64,000 nucleotides of DNA from JAKFDI01 sp036676235 (GCA_036676235.1 JAKFDI010000103.1:1-64000); one strand, 5' to 3'. Positions 1 through 8,475 are shown, counted from the first letter of the stretch. Notes: generated by a model from the sequence alone, not told the origin. Made by a program: numbers and translations.

Positions 1-58
1 TCTCGCGCAAGAGGTCCAAATCCTTGCCTTGAATCGCCGCCTTCGCCGGTGCCGCCAT
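1..58 (-). CDS. 5' end of an unidentified gene, cut by the window edge
   Basis: An ATG on the minus strand at 56-58 is preceded by a strong ribosome binding site (AGGAGG, five bases before the ATG), and the frame stays open to the left edge. Only 19 residues are visible, beginning MAAPAKAAIQGKDL. That is too short to assign a family. The reading frame and Shine-Dalgarno are seen; that it is a real gene is inferred from them. It would be transcribed away from the PEP mutase-like gene's 3' end, in the same direction, after a spacer of about 95 bases. Confidence 0.55.
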   Translation of the reverse strand, partial: MAAPAKAAIQGKDLDLLRE

Positions 59-153
59 CTGTTCCTCCTGCGCTACAGCAGGAGTACATCAAATCATTCT
101 TATTTTGTCTACACCCTCTCAGGGCGAACGGGGGGACACAGACTCTCGGACGC

Positions 154-1026
154 TCAGCCTACGTCGCGTTCGCGCCGCGAGCGCTCGAACAGCGTGTTCA
201 GCTCGCCTTGCGGAATCTGCTGCTCGGCGTAGGTCACCGTACCGTGGTCGCGCAACTCGCGTGCGCTGCGGCGCACGAGGCCCAGCGCCGAGCGGGCGAT
301 GGAGCCGCCGACGCTGATGCGCTGCACGCCCGCGTCGATCAGCGCCCGCGCGTTCGCCCCGGCCTCGTTCAGCCCGACGACGAGGTTGATCGGCCCCTTG
401 ATCTCGCGCACCAGCGTGCCGGCGCGCGCCACGTCGGTCACGCCGGGCGCGAACACGCAGTCGGCGCCGGCTTCGAGGTAGCGGTTGCCGCGGCGGATGG
501 CGGCCTGCATCGCGCCCTCGCCGCCCACCTGGAACACATCGGTGCGTGCCGTGAGCACGAAGGCGCCGCCCGAGGCCGTGATCGCAGCGCGCGCAGCGGC
601 GATGCGTGCGGCGGCGGTGTCTTCGTCGAACAGCGCGCCGTGCTCGCTGTCGGCGTCTTCGAGGTTGCAGCCGGCCGCGCCGGCGGCGATGGCCGCGCGC
701 ACCGTCTGGCCGACCTCCTCGGGCGTGTCGCCGTAGCCCGCCTCCAGATCGGCGTTCACGGGGATCGCCACCGCGGCCGCGATGCGGCGGATCGCGTCCA
801 GCATCTCGTCGCGCGAGACGGCCATGGCGGCATCGTGCACGTTGTAGTCGGGCTTGCCGAGCGAGAAGGCGATGCCGGCGCTGGTGGTGCCGATGGCCGC
901 GAACCCTTCGCTGGCCAGCAGCACGGCGCTGCCGGCGTCCCAGGCGTTGGGCATGACGAAGCCGCGGTCGGCCTGGTGCAGATCGAGAAAGGCGCGGCCG
1001 CGTGCGGCCGTGAGGGTGTGCGACAT
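154..1026 (-). CDS. Isocitrate lyase / PEP mutase superfamily protein
   Basis: A 290-residue TIM-barrel enzyme of the PEP mutase/isocitrate lyase superfamily, which makes or breaks C-C or P-C bonds next to a carboxylate using Mg2+. The segment NADLEAGYGDTPEEV matches the family's metal-binding D-x-x-x-GYG region, and GCNLEDAD and TARTD match the conserved acidic positions. The isocitrate lyase KKCGH signature is absent, so true isocitrate lyase activity is unlikely. Oxaloacetate or 2-methylisocitrate-type lyase activity is possible. I chose the ATG at 1026 (MSHTLTAARG) rather than an upstream ATG at 1119, because the extra residues look non-coding and would run into the divergent promoter. 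It is transcribed divergently from the LysR regulator at 1135, a plausible controller. Confidence 0.8.
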   Translation of the reverse strand: MSHTLTAARGRAFLDLHQADRGFVMPNAWDAGSAVLLASEGFAAIGTTSAGIAFSLGKPDYNVHDAAMAVSRDEMLDAIRRIAAAVAIPVNADLEAGYGDTPEEVGQTVRAAIAAGAAGCNLEDADSEHGALFDEDTAAARIAAARAAITASGGAFVLTARTDVFQVGGEGAMQAAIRRGNRYLEAGADCVFAPGVTDVARAGTLVREIKGPINLVVGLNEAGANARALIDAGVQRISVGGSIARSALGLVRRSARELRDHGTVTYAEQQIPQGELNTLFERSRRERDVG

Positions 1027-1134
1027 GGGCGTCTCCGGTTGAACGAATGCGCCATCCTGCGACGTGCAGCCATGTGCGTCAAACTCATAATGCTTCTTGG
1101 ATCGATCGGGATTTCGCATGGATCGGGAGCGCAG

Positions 1135-2061
1135 ATGGATTCGTCAGCCCTGGAAACCTTTCTCACGGTGCACCGCTGCGGTGGCGTCTCGGCCGCGGCC
1201 GCGGTGCTGTCGCGCACGCAATCGGCCATCAGCCGGCGCCTCGCGCTGCTTGAGCAAGAACTGGGTGCGCCGCTGTTCGAGCGCGTGGGCCGCGGGCTGG
1301 TGCTGAGCGAGATCGGCGCGGCCATGCTGCCGCATGCGGAGCGGGTGGCGGCGGCCGTGGGCGACGCGCAGGCCGCGGCGCAGGCGGCGATGACGGGCAG
1401 CGCCGGCAGCGTGCGCGTGGCCGCCGTGGGCACGCTCGCCAATGCGGCGCTGGCCGCGGTGCTGCGCGGCGTGCGGGAGAAGCATCCGGGGCTCGATCTG
1501 CGTTTGCAGACGGCGACGAGTGCCGAAGTCAGCGCCAAGGTGCGCGCGGGCGAGGCGACGGTCGGGCTGCGTTACTTCGAGGATGCCTCGCCCGACCTGG
1601 ACTGCCGCGTGATCGGGCACGAAGGCCTGGTCGTGGCTTGCCCGCCCGCGCATGCGCTCGCCGGCCGGCGCGTCAAGTCGCTCGCACGGTTGGCCGGCGA
1701 GCGGTGGCTCGCCTTTCCGCTGGCGGAGCGGCGCGGCGAAAGTTTTGCCGCCTCGGTGTTCGCGCAGTTCCTCACGCGCGGCATCGACCACATCGACTGG
1801 GTCGCCATCGACGGCCTGACGGCGCAGAAGCGCCTGGTCGAGGCCGGCTTCGGCCTGGCGCTGCTGCAGGCCGGCGCCATCGAGGACGAACTCGCGCGTG
1901 GCGAACTGGCGCTCGTGCGTGTCGACGACCTGGACGTGAGCATCCCGGTCGCGCGCGTGGTGCGGCGCGGCGGCTATCTCAGCGGCGGCACGCGGGCGGT
2001 GATCCAGGCGCTGGAAGGCGTCCGGCCGCCGCCGCCGGTGCGCGCACGCACGCGGCGCTGA
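1135..2061 (+). CDS. LysR-family transcriptional regulator
   Basis: A 308-residue LysR-type regulator. Residues 1-60 carry the winged helix-turn-helix (SAAAAVLSRTQSAISRRLALLE), followed by the linker helix and a periplasmic-binding-protein-like effector domain starting near residue 90. The same frame is open far upstream, but the ATG at 1135 (MDSSALETFL) gives the standard LysR N-terminus, so the upstream part is not coding. It lies 108 bases from the divergent PEP mutase-like gene, the usual arrangement for a LysR regulator and its target. The effector is unknown. Confidence 0.85.
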   Translation: MDSSALETFLTVHRCGGVSAAAAVLSRTQSAISRRLALLEQELGAPLFERVGRGLVLSEIGAAMLPHAERVAAAVGDAQAAAQAAMTGSAGSVRVAAVGTLANAALAAVLRGVREKHPGLDLRLQTATSAEVSAKVRAGEATVGLRYFEDASPDLDCRVIGHEGLVVACPPAHALAGRRVKSLARLAGERWLAFPLAERRGESFAASVFAQFLTRGIDHIDWVAIDGLTAQKRLVEAGFGLALLQAGAIEDELARGELALVRVDDLDVSIPVARVVRRGGYLSGGTRAVIQALEGVRPPPPVRARTRR

Positions 2062-2135
2062 GCGGCCAGGTCGGTCTTCCGCGAGCGCGCGCCGGCTGTG
2101 CCTACAGCCGCCATGCGCCGCGCCGATACTGCGGC

Positions 2136-3860
2136 ATGCAGATTCCAGCCCGCCGCTTCGCCCACAGCATGGTCGCCCGACTCGTGCTCATCGGTTTGCT
2201 GGTGGTCTTGAGTGCCGCGGCGCTGCGGTACGTGCTGCTGAGCAGCTGGCTGCGCGAGGATCTGGAGGCGCTGATCTCGGCGGAGCGGCTGGCCATTGCG
2301 CATTTCGTTGCCGACGATGTCGAGGGCAAGCTCGAGCAGCGTCGCGTGCTGCTCGAGCGCATGGCGCACTCCCTGCCGCTGGAACTGCTCGACCAGCCCG
2401 AGCCACTGCGCGAGTGGCTGCGCATGCGGCATGAACTCGTGCCGCTGTTCTCGCTCGGGTTCCGGGCGATCGGCGCCGACGGCGGCATCGTCGCCGACTA
2501 TCCGCCGGCGCCGCAGCAAGCGGCCACCCCGCAGGACGACGAAGCGGTGCGTGAAGCGCTCGCGGGCCGGCCGGCCATTGGCAGGCCGTTCGCCGACGCG
2601 GCGCCGGAGCGGGCCGCCCTGTCGATGAGCGTGCCGCTGCGCGACCGGTCCGGCGCCGTGCGTGGCGCGCTCGTCGGGCTGGTGCCGATCTCGGCCTTCG
2701 ACTTCCACGACATACCGAGCCAGAACACGGACGAGGGTGCCGGCGGCCTGCTGCTGATCTCGCCGCGCGACAAGCTGTTCCTGTCGTCCACCGACCCGTC
2801 GATGGTCCTGCGGCCCACGCCTGCCGAGGGAATCAACCGCCTGCACGACCGCGCGATGCAGGGCTACCGCGGCACCGGGATCACGGTCAATGCCAAAGGC
2901 GTGGAAGAGTTCTCGGCGATGGTGTCGGTGCCGTCCACCGGCTGGTTCGTCGTGGCGCGCATTCCGACGGCCGATGCATTCGCCGCCGTGGCGCGAATCC
3001 GCACCATCTTGCTGCGCGGCACTGTGCTGGGCGTGGTGATGGTGCTGCTGCTCGTGGCCGGCCTGTGCTGGTGGGAGTTCAGGCCGCTGTTCGAGGCCGC
3101 CCGCGACGCCGACGCCATGACCCGCGGCGATGCGCCGCTGCAGCCCCTGCGGGTGCGGCGCGACGACGAGGTCGGCCACCTGACGGCGGCGTTCAACCGG
3201 CTGCTGCTGAAGCTGGACGGCAGCCAGCGCGAACTCGCGCGCATGGCGCACCACGACAGCCTGACCGGCCTGCCCAACCGCCGCCTGCTGGCCGATCGGC
3301 TGCAGCAGGCGCTGTCGCGTGCCCGGCGCAACAGGACGTGCCTGGCCCTGCTGGTGATGGACCTCGACAGCTTCAAGCCGATCAACGATGCCCACGGCCA
3401 CGAGGGCGGAGACCGCGCCCTGCGCACGATCGCCCGACGCCTTGCCGATGCGCTGCGGCAGAACGACACGCTCGCGCGCGTCGGCGGCGACGAATTCGTC
3501 CTGCTGGCCACCGACCTCGGCAGCGCCGAGGTCGCGGTGCGGGCGGCGCAGGCCATCGCCTCCAAATGCATCGCCATCGCTTCGCAGCCGCTTGGCATCG
3601 AGGCGGTCGACACCTGCCTCGGCGTCTCGATCGGCATTGCCGTCTGCGATGGATGCGGCAACGTCGATGAACTGCTGAACGCCGCTGATCAGGCGATGTA
3701 CGCAGCCAAGCAGGCCGGCGGCGGGCGCTATGTGCTGGCGGACCGCGTTGCGGGACCGGCGGACGCGGCTCTCGCCTGCGAGCGCTTCCAGCGCACGGCC
3801 CACGTTGACAGCGGCGCGAACGCCGCCACCAGCTCGGCACCGAGCGGCGTGAGCGCATAG
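2136..3860 (+). CDS. Membrane-bound diguanylate cyclase (sensor-HAMP-GGDEF)
   Basis: A 574-residue enzyme making cyclic-di-GMP. A first membrane helix lies at about residues 11-30, then a periplasmic dCache-like sensor region of about 255 residues, a second membrane helix at about 289-313, a HAMP linker, and a GGDEF domain from about 375. The active-site GGDEF is intact at 450-454 and a canonical inhibitory I-site RQND sits at 441-444, five residues before it, so product feedback inhibition is expected. There is no EAL domain. The catalytic domain ends near residue 535, and the last ~40 residues form a low-complexity tail whose DNA is also the 3' end of the opposite HxlR gene. The start at 2136 puts the first membrane helix close to the N-terminus. 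Confidence 0.88.
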   Translation: MQIPARRFAHSMVARLVLIGLLVVLSAAALRYVLLSSWLREDLEALISAERLAIAHFVADDVEGKLEQRRVLLERMAHSLPLELLDQPEPLREWLRMRHELVPLFSLGFRAIGADGGIVADYPPAPQQAATPQDDEAVREALAGRPAIGRPFADAAPERAALSMSVPLRDRSGAVRGALVGLVPISAFDFHDIPSQNTDEGAGGLLLISPRDKLFLSSTDPSMVLRPTPAEGINRLHDRAMQGYRGTGITVNAKGVEEFSAMVSVPSTGWFVVARIPTADAFAAVARIRTILLRGTVLGVVMVLLLVAGLCWWEFRPLFEAARDADAMTRGDAPLQPLRVRRDDEVGHLTAAFNRLLLKLDGSQRELARMAHHDSLTGLPNRRLLADRLQQALSRARRNRTCLALLVMDLDSFKPINDAHGHEGGDRALRTIARRLADALRQNDTLARVGGDEFVLLATDLGSAEVAVRAAQAIASKCIAIASQPLGIEAVDTCLGVSIGIAVCDGCGNVDELLNAADQAMYAAKQAGGGRYVLADRVAGPADAALACERFQRTAHVDSGANAATSSAPSGVSA

Positions 3861-4096
3861 CCGCCGTCCCCGTGGCCGACGAGCCCGGCGGCGCGCAGCT
3901 CGGCGAGGCGCTGGTTGAGCACGCTGGGGGACACCTCGCCGCAGCGCTCCTGCAGCGCCCGGAACGTCATCGCGCCGGCGCTCAGTTCCCACAGCACCCG
4001 CAGCATCCAGCGGCGCTGCAGCAGTTGCATCATGTCGTTGATGGCCTGCTTGGCCGTCGCCGCGGATGCGGACGGGGATGAAAGAGTCTTCTTCAT
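3728..4096 (-). CDS. HxlR-family transcriptional regulator
   Basis: A 122-residue winged-helix regulator of the HxlR (DUF24) family. The recognisable core runs from about residue 20: LQRRWMLRVLWEL, then a recognition helix region with SPSVLNQRLAEL and the wing ending in LTPLGAEL. The last ~30 residues are poorly conserved. Its final 133 bases overlap the 3' end of the diguanylate cyclase on the other strand. It is divergent from the carboxymuconolactone decarboxylase-like gene at 4186, and the 89-base spacer contains a clear inverted repeat (4144-4160), so it probably controls that gene and itself. The inducing signal is unknown; family members often sense reactive electrophiles or aldehydes. 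Confidence 0.85.
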   Translation of the reverse strand: MKKTLSSPSASAATAKQAINDMMQLLQRRWMLRVLWELSAGAMTFRALQERCGEVSPSVLNQRLAELRAAGLVGHGDGGYALTPLGAELVAAFAPLSTWAVRWKRSQARAASAGPATRSAST

Positions 4097-4113
4097 GTGG
4101 GGATGCTATGAAA

Positions 4114-4160
4114 ATCGTAGCGATGCAGGATGCGGCGTGACATGCTACGACTTCCGTAGC
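4114..4160. promoter_or_regulatory. Probable HxlR operator between divergent genes
   Basis: GCTACG at 4144-4149 and CGTAGC at 4155-4160 form a perfect inverted repeat with a five-base spacer. A further half site, CGTAGC, lies at 4116-4121 within the near-palindrome ATCGTAGCGAT (4114-4124). The sites lie between the HxlR start (4096) and the start of the gene at 4186. Their symmetry and place fit binding by a dimeric winged-helix regulator. That HxlR binds here is inference. Confidence 0.55.
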
Positions 4161-4185
4161 GTCCTGATCATCAGGAGAAAAACCC

Positions 4186-4722
4186 ATGAGCCGCATCGCA
4201 CCCGTGGCCCCGCCGTACGACGACGAACTTCAGGCCGCCTTCGACGCCATCACGCCCCCGGGGCGCACGCCGCTGCTGCTGTTTCGCACGCTCGGCGTGT
4301 CGCGCCGCGTCTACCAGCGGTTTCGCGCGGGCGGGCTGCTTGACCGCGGGCCGCTGTCGCTGCGGCACCGCGAGATCGTCATCCTGCGCATCTGCGCGCT
4401 GCATCGCTGCGAGTACGAATGGGGCGTTCACGTCAGCGTGTTTGCTGCGAAGGCGGGGTTCACCGACGAGCAGATTGCGGCCACCGTGGACGGCCGCCCC
4501 GCCGCGTGGGATGCAGCCGAGACCGCGCTGCTGGCCGCCTGCGAGGAGATGGACCGCAGCACCTGCCTCGCCGATGCGAGCTGGTCGCGGCTGCGCGAGC
4601 ACTTCGACGAGCAGCAGGTACTGGAGGTGATGGCGCTGGCCGGCTTCTACCGCACGGTGTGCCTGCATGCGAACGTGCTGCAGTTGCCGCCCGAGCCGTT
4701 CGCGGCGCGCTTTCCGGCGTGA
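4186..4722 (+). CDS. Carboxymuconolactone decarboxylase / AhpD-like protein
   Basis: A 178-residue all-helical protein of the CMD/AhpD-like family. The core is HRCEYEWGVHVSVFAAKAGFT (about residues 72-92), the E-x-x-H pattern of CMD-like proteins. It has one cysteine there, not the CxxC of AhpD, so a peroxidase-type disulfide relay is unlikely. The family includes gamma-carboxymuconolactone decarboxylase, but standalone members like this are usually of unknown activity and are often induced by electrophilic stress. The Shine-Dalgarno AGGAG lies 9 bases before the ATG. It is divergent from, and probably regulated by, the HxlR gene. Confidence 0.8.
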   Translation: MSRIAPVAPPYDDELQAAFDAITPPGRTPLLLFRTLGVSRRVYQRFRAGGLLDRGPLSLRHREIVILRICALHRCEYEWGVHVSVFAAKAGFTDEQIAATVDGRPAAWDAAETALLAACEEMDRSTCLADASWSRLREHFDEQQVLEVMALAGFYRTVCLHANVLQLPPEPFAARFPA

Positions 4723-4728
4723 TGCGCT

Positions 4729-5766
4729 TCAGCGCAAGGTATAGAGCACGCCGATGCCCGCCGCATAGCACCCGAGCACGATCCACGAGTCGATGCCCAT
4801 GCGCCCGACGGTGCGGTCGCGGCGCTCGATCATGCCGATGAGGTAGACGGTCGCAAGAACAATGGCGAGCAGCGCGGCGAACCCGGCAAACCGCCCGGCC
4901 TCGACCATCACCGGCCCGCCGGGATGCAGCGCGTCGACGATGACGAGAGTGGCCAGGTTGAAGACGATGGCGCCGAGCGCATCGCCAAGCGCCATCTCGT
5001 AGCGGCGCAGCCGAACCGCTGCGGTCACCGTGCTGATTTCCGGCAGCGAGGTCGCCATTGACAGGGCCACCGCGCCGAAGAAGCTGGTGCCCAGGCCCGT
5101 CTGTTCGGCCAGTGCCTCGCCGCTGGTGGCAAGCGCATAGCCGGCGACGAGGATGACGGCGCCGACGCCGGCGGTCTGCAGGATCAACCGCTGCAGCGAG
5201 GGGTCGGCCTTGCCGTCGTCGTCATCGGCGCGGCGCGGTGCGGGCACGGAGCGGTGCGTCGGCACCCAGGAGCACAGGCGTCGGGACTTCGCGATCACGA
5301 ACACCGCACCGACAAACGCCGCGAGCAGCAGCCAACTCCACGCCCCCATGCCGGCTACGCGCACGTCGCCTGCGACTGTGGCAGCGGCCACGATTGCCAG
5401 CAGCAGGATGCCGAGCGCCCCTTGCAACAGCAGCAAGGGATCGGCCGGCGTGGAGGTGAGCGCGTGCCGTCGGCCATAGACGGCATCGGCGCCGGCGAGG
5501 ATCACGAAATTCAGGCAGACGCTGCCGAGGATGTTGTTGACCGCGAGTGCCGGCACGCCGCCGAGCGTGGCCGACACGGCGACGGCGACTTCGGGGAGGG
5601 CGGTCACGCCGCCGAGCAGCAGCACGCCCAGCACTTCGCGGCCGAGGCCGGTGCGCTCGGCGATGCGGTCGGCGCAGCGAGCCAGGTGCGTGCCCGCGAG
5701 CCACACGGCGACCGCCGCCGCGGCGAACGCGCCGGCGTTGGCCCAGGGCGACAGATCGTCCAGCAC
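4729..5766 (-). CDS. Sodium/calcium exchanger family membrane protein
   Basis: A 345-residue cation:Ca2+ antiporter with about ten membrane helices in two inverted halves. Both alpha-repeat signatures of the family are visible: GGVTALPEVAVAVSA at about residues 52-66, followed by NNILGS, and SMATSLPEISTVTAA at about 235-250, followed by GDALGAIVFN. The two conserved glutamates (in LPEV and LPEI) that bind the cation are present. An acidic cytoplasmic loop (DDDDGK) separates the halves. It ends six bases from the converging gene at 4722 and starts 35 bases after the arginase stop, so it may be the last gene of a minus-strand operon with arginase. Confidence 0.85.
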   Translation of the reverse strand: MLDDLSPWANAGAFAAAAVAVWLAGTHLARCADRIAERTGLGREVLGVLLLGGVTALPEVAVAVSATLGGVPALAVNNILGSVCLNFVILAGADAVYGRRHALTSTPADPLLLLQGALGILLLAIVAAATVAGDVRVAGMGAWSWLLLAAFVGAVFVIAKSRRLCSWVPTHRSVPAPRRADDDDGKADPSLQRLILQTAGVGAVILVAGYALATSGEALAEQTGLGTSFFGAVALSMATSLPEISTVTAAVRLRRYEMALGDALGAIVFNLATLVIVDALHPGGPVMVEAGRFAGFAALLAIVLATVYLIGMIERRDRTVGRMGIDSWIVLGCYAAGIGVLYTLR

Positions 5767-5800
5767 GCGGAGCCTGTCGCGAAGGTGTCCTCTCGTCCGC

Positions 5801-6721
5801 TCAGCCCGGCGGCCGCATCAGCGTGCTCTTGCCGAACAGGCTTTCGATCAGATCGACGGCCACCTCGGCGGTGGCGTTGCGCACGTCGAGCGCGGGGTTG
5901 AGTTCCACCACGTCGAGCGAGGCCATGCGGCCGGTGTCGGCAATCATCTCCATGCACAGCTGCGCTTCGCGGTAGGTCGGGCCGCCTTTCACGGTGGTGC
6001 CCACGCCGGGCGCGACGGCGGGGTCGAGAAAGTCGACGTCGAAGCTCACGTGCAGGTGCGTGTTGGCGTCCAGCGTGGCGAGCGCGAGTTCCATCGCGTG
6101 GCGCATGCCCATCTCGTCGATGTAGCGCATGTCGAAGACCTCGAGCCCCATCTCGTGCACGAAGCGCTTTTCGCCTTCGTCCACGCTGCGGATGCCGATC
6201 TGGCGGATCCACTTCGGGCTGATGGCCGGCACGTGACCGCCGATCTCGATCAACTCCTTCGGCCCCTTGCCGCACAGGCACGCGACCGGCATGCCGTGCA
6301 GGTTGCCGCTGGGGGTCAGTTCGTCGGTGTTGAAGTCGGCATGCGCGTCGAGCCAGAGAATGCGCAGCTTCTTCTTGGCTTCGCGGCAGTGGCGCGCCAC
6401 CGCGCTGATGGAGCCGAGCCCGAGGCAGTGGTCGCCGCCCAGCAGCACCGGCAGGTGGCCCGCCGCCAGCTCGCCGTGCACCGCGTCGTGCACGAGCTGG
6501 TTCCAGGCCACCACCTCCATCAGGTGCCGGTAGCCGCCCACCGGCGCGAGCCAGGGGTTGGGCGGGCCGGCGAGGTTGCCGCGGTCCACCACCTCGAAGC
6601 CGAGGTTGCGCAGCGTCGGCACGATGTTCGCCACGCGCAGCGCCTCCGGCCCCATGCTCGCGCCGCGCGCGCCGGCGCCGACGTCGGTGGGCGCGCCGAT
6701 GAGGCTGAGCTGGCGGTTCAT
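5801..6721 (-). CDS. rocF: Arginase
   Basis: A 306-residue binuclear manganese ureohydrolase converting L-arginine to ornithine and urea in the cytoplasm. All metal-binding motifs are intact: GGDHC (95-99), DAHADF (125-130) and SFDVDFLDP (226-234), as is the late conserved glutamate in VELNP. The length and the N-terminal SLIGAPTDVGAGARGASMGP favour arginase over agmatinase or formiminoglutamase. It starts 18 bases downstream of the LOG-family gene stop and is co-directional with it and with the exchanger. No ornithine-using gene is adjacent, so its physiological role (nitrogen acquisition or arginine breakdown) cannot be told from context. Confidence 0.9.
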   Translation of the reverse strand: MNRQLSLIGAPTDVGAGARGASMGPEALRVANIVPTLRNLGFEVVDRGNLAGPPNPWLAPVGGYRHLMEVVAWNQLVHDAVHGELAAGHLPVLLGGDHCLGLGSISAVARHCREAKKKLRILWLDAHADFNTDELTPSGNLHGMPVACLCGKGPKELIEIGGHVPAISPKWIRQIGIRSVDEGEKRFVHEMGLEVFDMRYIDEMGMRHAMELALATLDANTHLHVSFDVDFLDPAVAPGVGTTVKGGPTYREAQLCMEMIADTGRMASLDVVELNPALDVRNATAEVAVDLIESLFGKSTLMRPPG

Positions 6722-6739
6722 GGCGATGCGTGTTCGGCC

Positions 6740-7627
6740 TTAGAAGTCGCCCTCGTCGCTTCCGGCGACGAAGCCGTACTCCGCCTCCAGCAAGGCCCAT
6801 GCCTCCTCGGCCGTCTCGACGAAGCGGAACAGCTCCACGTCACGCGGCGAGATCATGCCGGTCTCCACCAACAGCTCGAAGTTCACGAGCCGCGTCCAGA
6901 ACTCGCGCCCGAACAGCAGGATGGGCCGGCGCCGCGACTTGCCGGTCTGCACCAGCGTCATCACCTCGAACAGCTCATCCAGCGTGCCGAAGCCGCCGGG
7001 AAAGCACACCAGCGCCACGCTGCGCATCAGGAAGTGCATCTTGCGCAGCGCGAAATAGTGGAACTGGAAGCACAACTCGGGCGTGATGTACGGGTTGGGC
7101 ATCTGCTCGTGCGGCAGCACGATGTTCATGGCGATGCTCTTGCCGCCCACCTCGAAGGCGCCGCGGTTGCCCGCTTCCATGATGCCGGGGCCGCCGCCGG
7201 TGACCACGTGCACGGGCGTCGGCCAACTGGCGGTATGCGTGGTGATGAGGGCCGCGAAGCGGCGCGCCTCTTCGTAGAAGTGCGACATCTTCAGCTGCAT
7301 CTCGGCGTGCTTGACGAGCTTGTCGTCGTCGAGCGCCTGCGCCTGCTCGAGCGAGCGCTGCGCCACTTCGGGCGGCTGGATGCGGGCGCTGCCGAAGATC
7401 ACCACCGTGGAGCGGATGTTCTGCTCCTGCTGGATGAGTTCGGGCTTGAGCAGCTCGAGCTGCATGCGCACGGGGCGCAACTCCTCGCGCAGCAGGAACT
7501 CGGTGTCGGCGAAGGCGAGGCGGTAGGCGCTTTCGGGGCCTTCGTAGCGCGAAGGCGGCTGCGCGGCGGCGGCTTCCTGTTCGGCGCTCGGGAAGTTGCG
7601 CGCGGTGAGGTCGGTGCGTTGATCCAT
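6740..7627 (-). CDS. LOG-family protein (TIGR00730-like Rossmann fold)
   Basis: A 295-residue member of the LOG family, often annotated as lysine decarboxylase but shown in several cases to be cytokinin riboside 5'-monophosphate or nucleotide phosphoribohydrolases. Both signature motifs are present: GGGPGIMEA (144-152) and PGGFGTLDE (210-218). It is longer than the ~190-residue compact members, with about 100 extra N-terminal residues including a charged helix, like the long bacterial class. The nucleotide substrate cannot be assigned from sequence. It lies just upstream of arginase on the same strand, and the gap to the previous gene is 62 bases. Confidence 0.85.
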   Translation of the reverse strand: MDQRTDLTARNFPSAEQEAAAAQPPSRYEGPESAYRLAFADTEFLLREELRPVRMQLELLKPELIQQEQNIRSTVVIFGSARIQPPEVAQRSLEQAQALDDDKLVKHAEMQLKMSHFYEEARRFAALITTHTASWPTPVHVVTGGGPGIMEAGNRGAFEVGGKSIAMNIVLPHEQMPNPYITPELCFQFHYFALRKMHFLMRSVALVCFPGGFGTLDELFEVMTLVQTGKSRRRPILLFGREFWTRLVNFELLVETGMISPRDVELFRFVETAEEAWALLEAEYGFVAGSDEGDF

Positions 7628-7689
7628 GAGTCAGCTTAACGCCGCGCGCCCATGCGCCTGGCGTGAAAAGAACGCATTGCGGCGCGGTT

Positions 7690-8475
7690 TCAGGCCGCCG
7701 CGAGGAGGCCGAAGATGGTGTCGCGCGCGGCGGGCGTGCTGGCGAGCACCGAACTGCTGCGCAGCACCGGTGCACGATCGCGAGCTTCGATCAGCGCGCC
7801 GCTCTCGCGCACCAGCAGCGCCCCCGCGGCCGCGGCCCAGGGGCGCACCTCGTGTTCCCAGAACGCATCCACGCGGCCTGCGGCCACGTAGGCGAGTTCG
7901 AGCGACCGCGAGCCCGAGCGCCGCACCCGGCCGAAGGTGCTCGACACGCGTCCGAGTTCGCCCATGTACAGCGGCATGCGCGGACTCGAGAGCGCGGGGA
8001 ACACGGTGGCCGCGCGGCCTTGAGCAGGCGCCGGCGGCGCAGCGCAGCGGATCGGCACGCCGTTGAGCACCGCGCCGCGGCCGCGGATGGCACCGAAGAA
8101 CTCGTTGCGGCAGGGCTCGTAGACCACGCCGATCTGCGGCTCGCCATCGATCACCAGGGCGATCGACACGGCGTACTGGGGCAGGCTGCGCAGGTAGTTC
8201 TCCTGGCCGTCGAGCGCGTGCACCACCCACACCGGCCCGGCGGCGTCGGCCGGTTCCGCGTCGAGCCGGCCCACGAAGCCGTGGGCGGGAAAGAGCCGCA
8301 GCACCACGTCGCGCACCAGCGCCTCGGCCTCGCGCTCGATGTCGGCGGCCACGGCGGCCGGCTGGTCGTGCGTGAACAGCACTTCGTTGAGCCGCGAACG
8401 GGAGGCGAGCAGGTGGGTGCCGGCGGCATACGCGGCCCGCTCTGCGGCCTGGGCGGCACGGGAAAGATCGGTCAT
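7690..8475 (-). CDS. Inositol monophosphatase-like protein with degenerate active site
   Basis: A 261-residue protein with the overall order of the inositol monophosphatase/SuhB fold. The family's metal-binding residues are largely replaced. The D-P-x-D-G-T motif reads HALDGQEN (86-93), so the first aspartate is histidine; the usual GEE region reads FVGRLD (67-72); and the WD pair of the C-terminal motif reads PWAAAAG (212-218). Only the second aspartate (D89) of the central motif remains. Normal Mg2+-dependent phosphatase chemistry is therefore doubtful, and a binding or regulatory role is possible. Its ATG overlaps the stop of the upstream GntR gene by four bases, so the two are co-transcribed. 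Confidence 0.75.
   Translation of the reverse strand: MTDLSRAAQAAERAAYAAGTHLLASRSRLNEVLFTHDQPAAVAADIEREAEALVRDVVLRLFPAHGFVGRLDAEPADAAGPVWVVHALDGQENYLRSLPQYAVSIALVIDGEPQIGVVYEPCRNEFFGAIRGRGAVLNGVPIRCAAPPAPAQGRAATVFPALSSPRMPLYMGELGRVSSTFGRVRRSGSRSLELAYVAAGRVDAFWEHEVRPWAAAAGALLVRESGALIEARDRAPVLRSSSVLASTPAARDTIFGLLAAA

Noticed and set aside
49..1134. Upstream extension of the LysR reading frame from position 49
   Set aside because: The region is antisense to the PEP mutase-like gene; the standard LysR start is at 1135.
1974..4196. Long open frame on the minus strand (about 740 codons) opposite the LysR/diguanylate cyclase genes
   Set aside because: It is antisense to clear genes; high GC with third-position bias keeps the opposite frame free of stops. 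Its translation is Arg/Ala/Gly-rich and matches no family.
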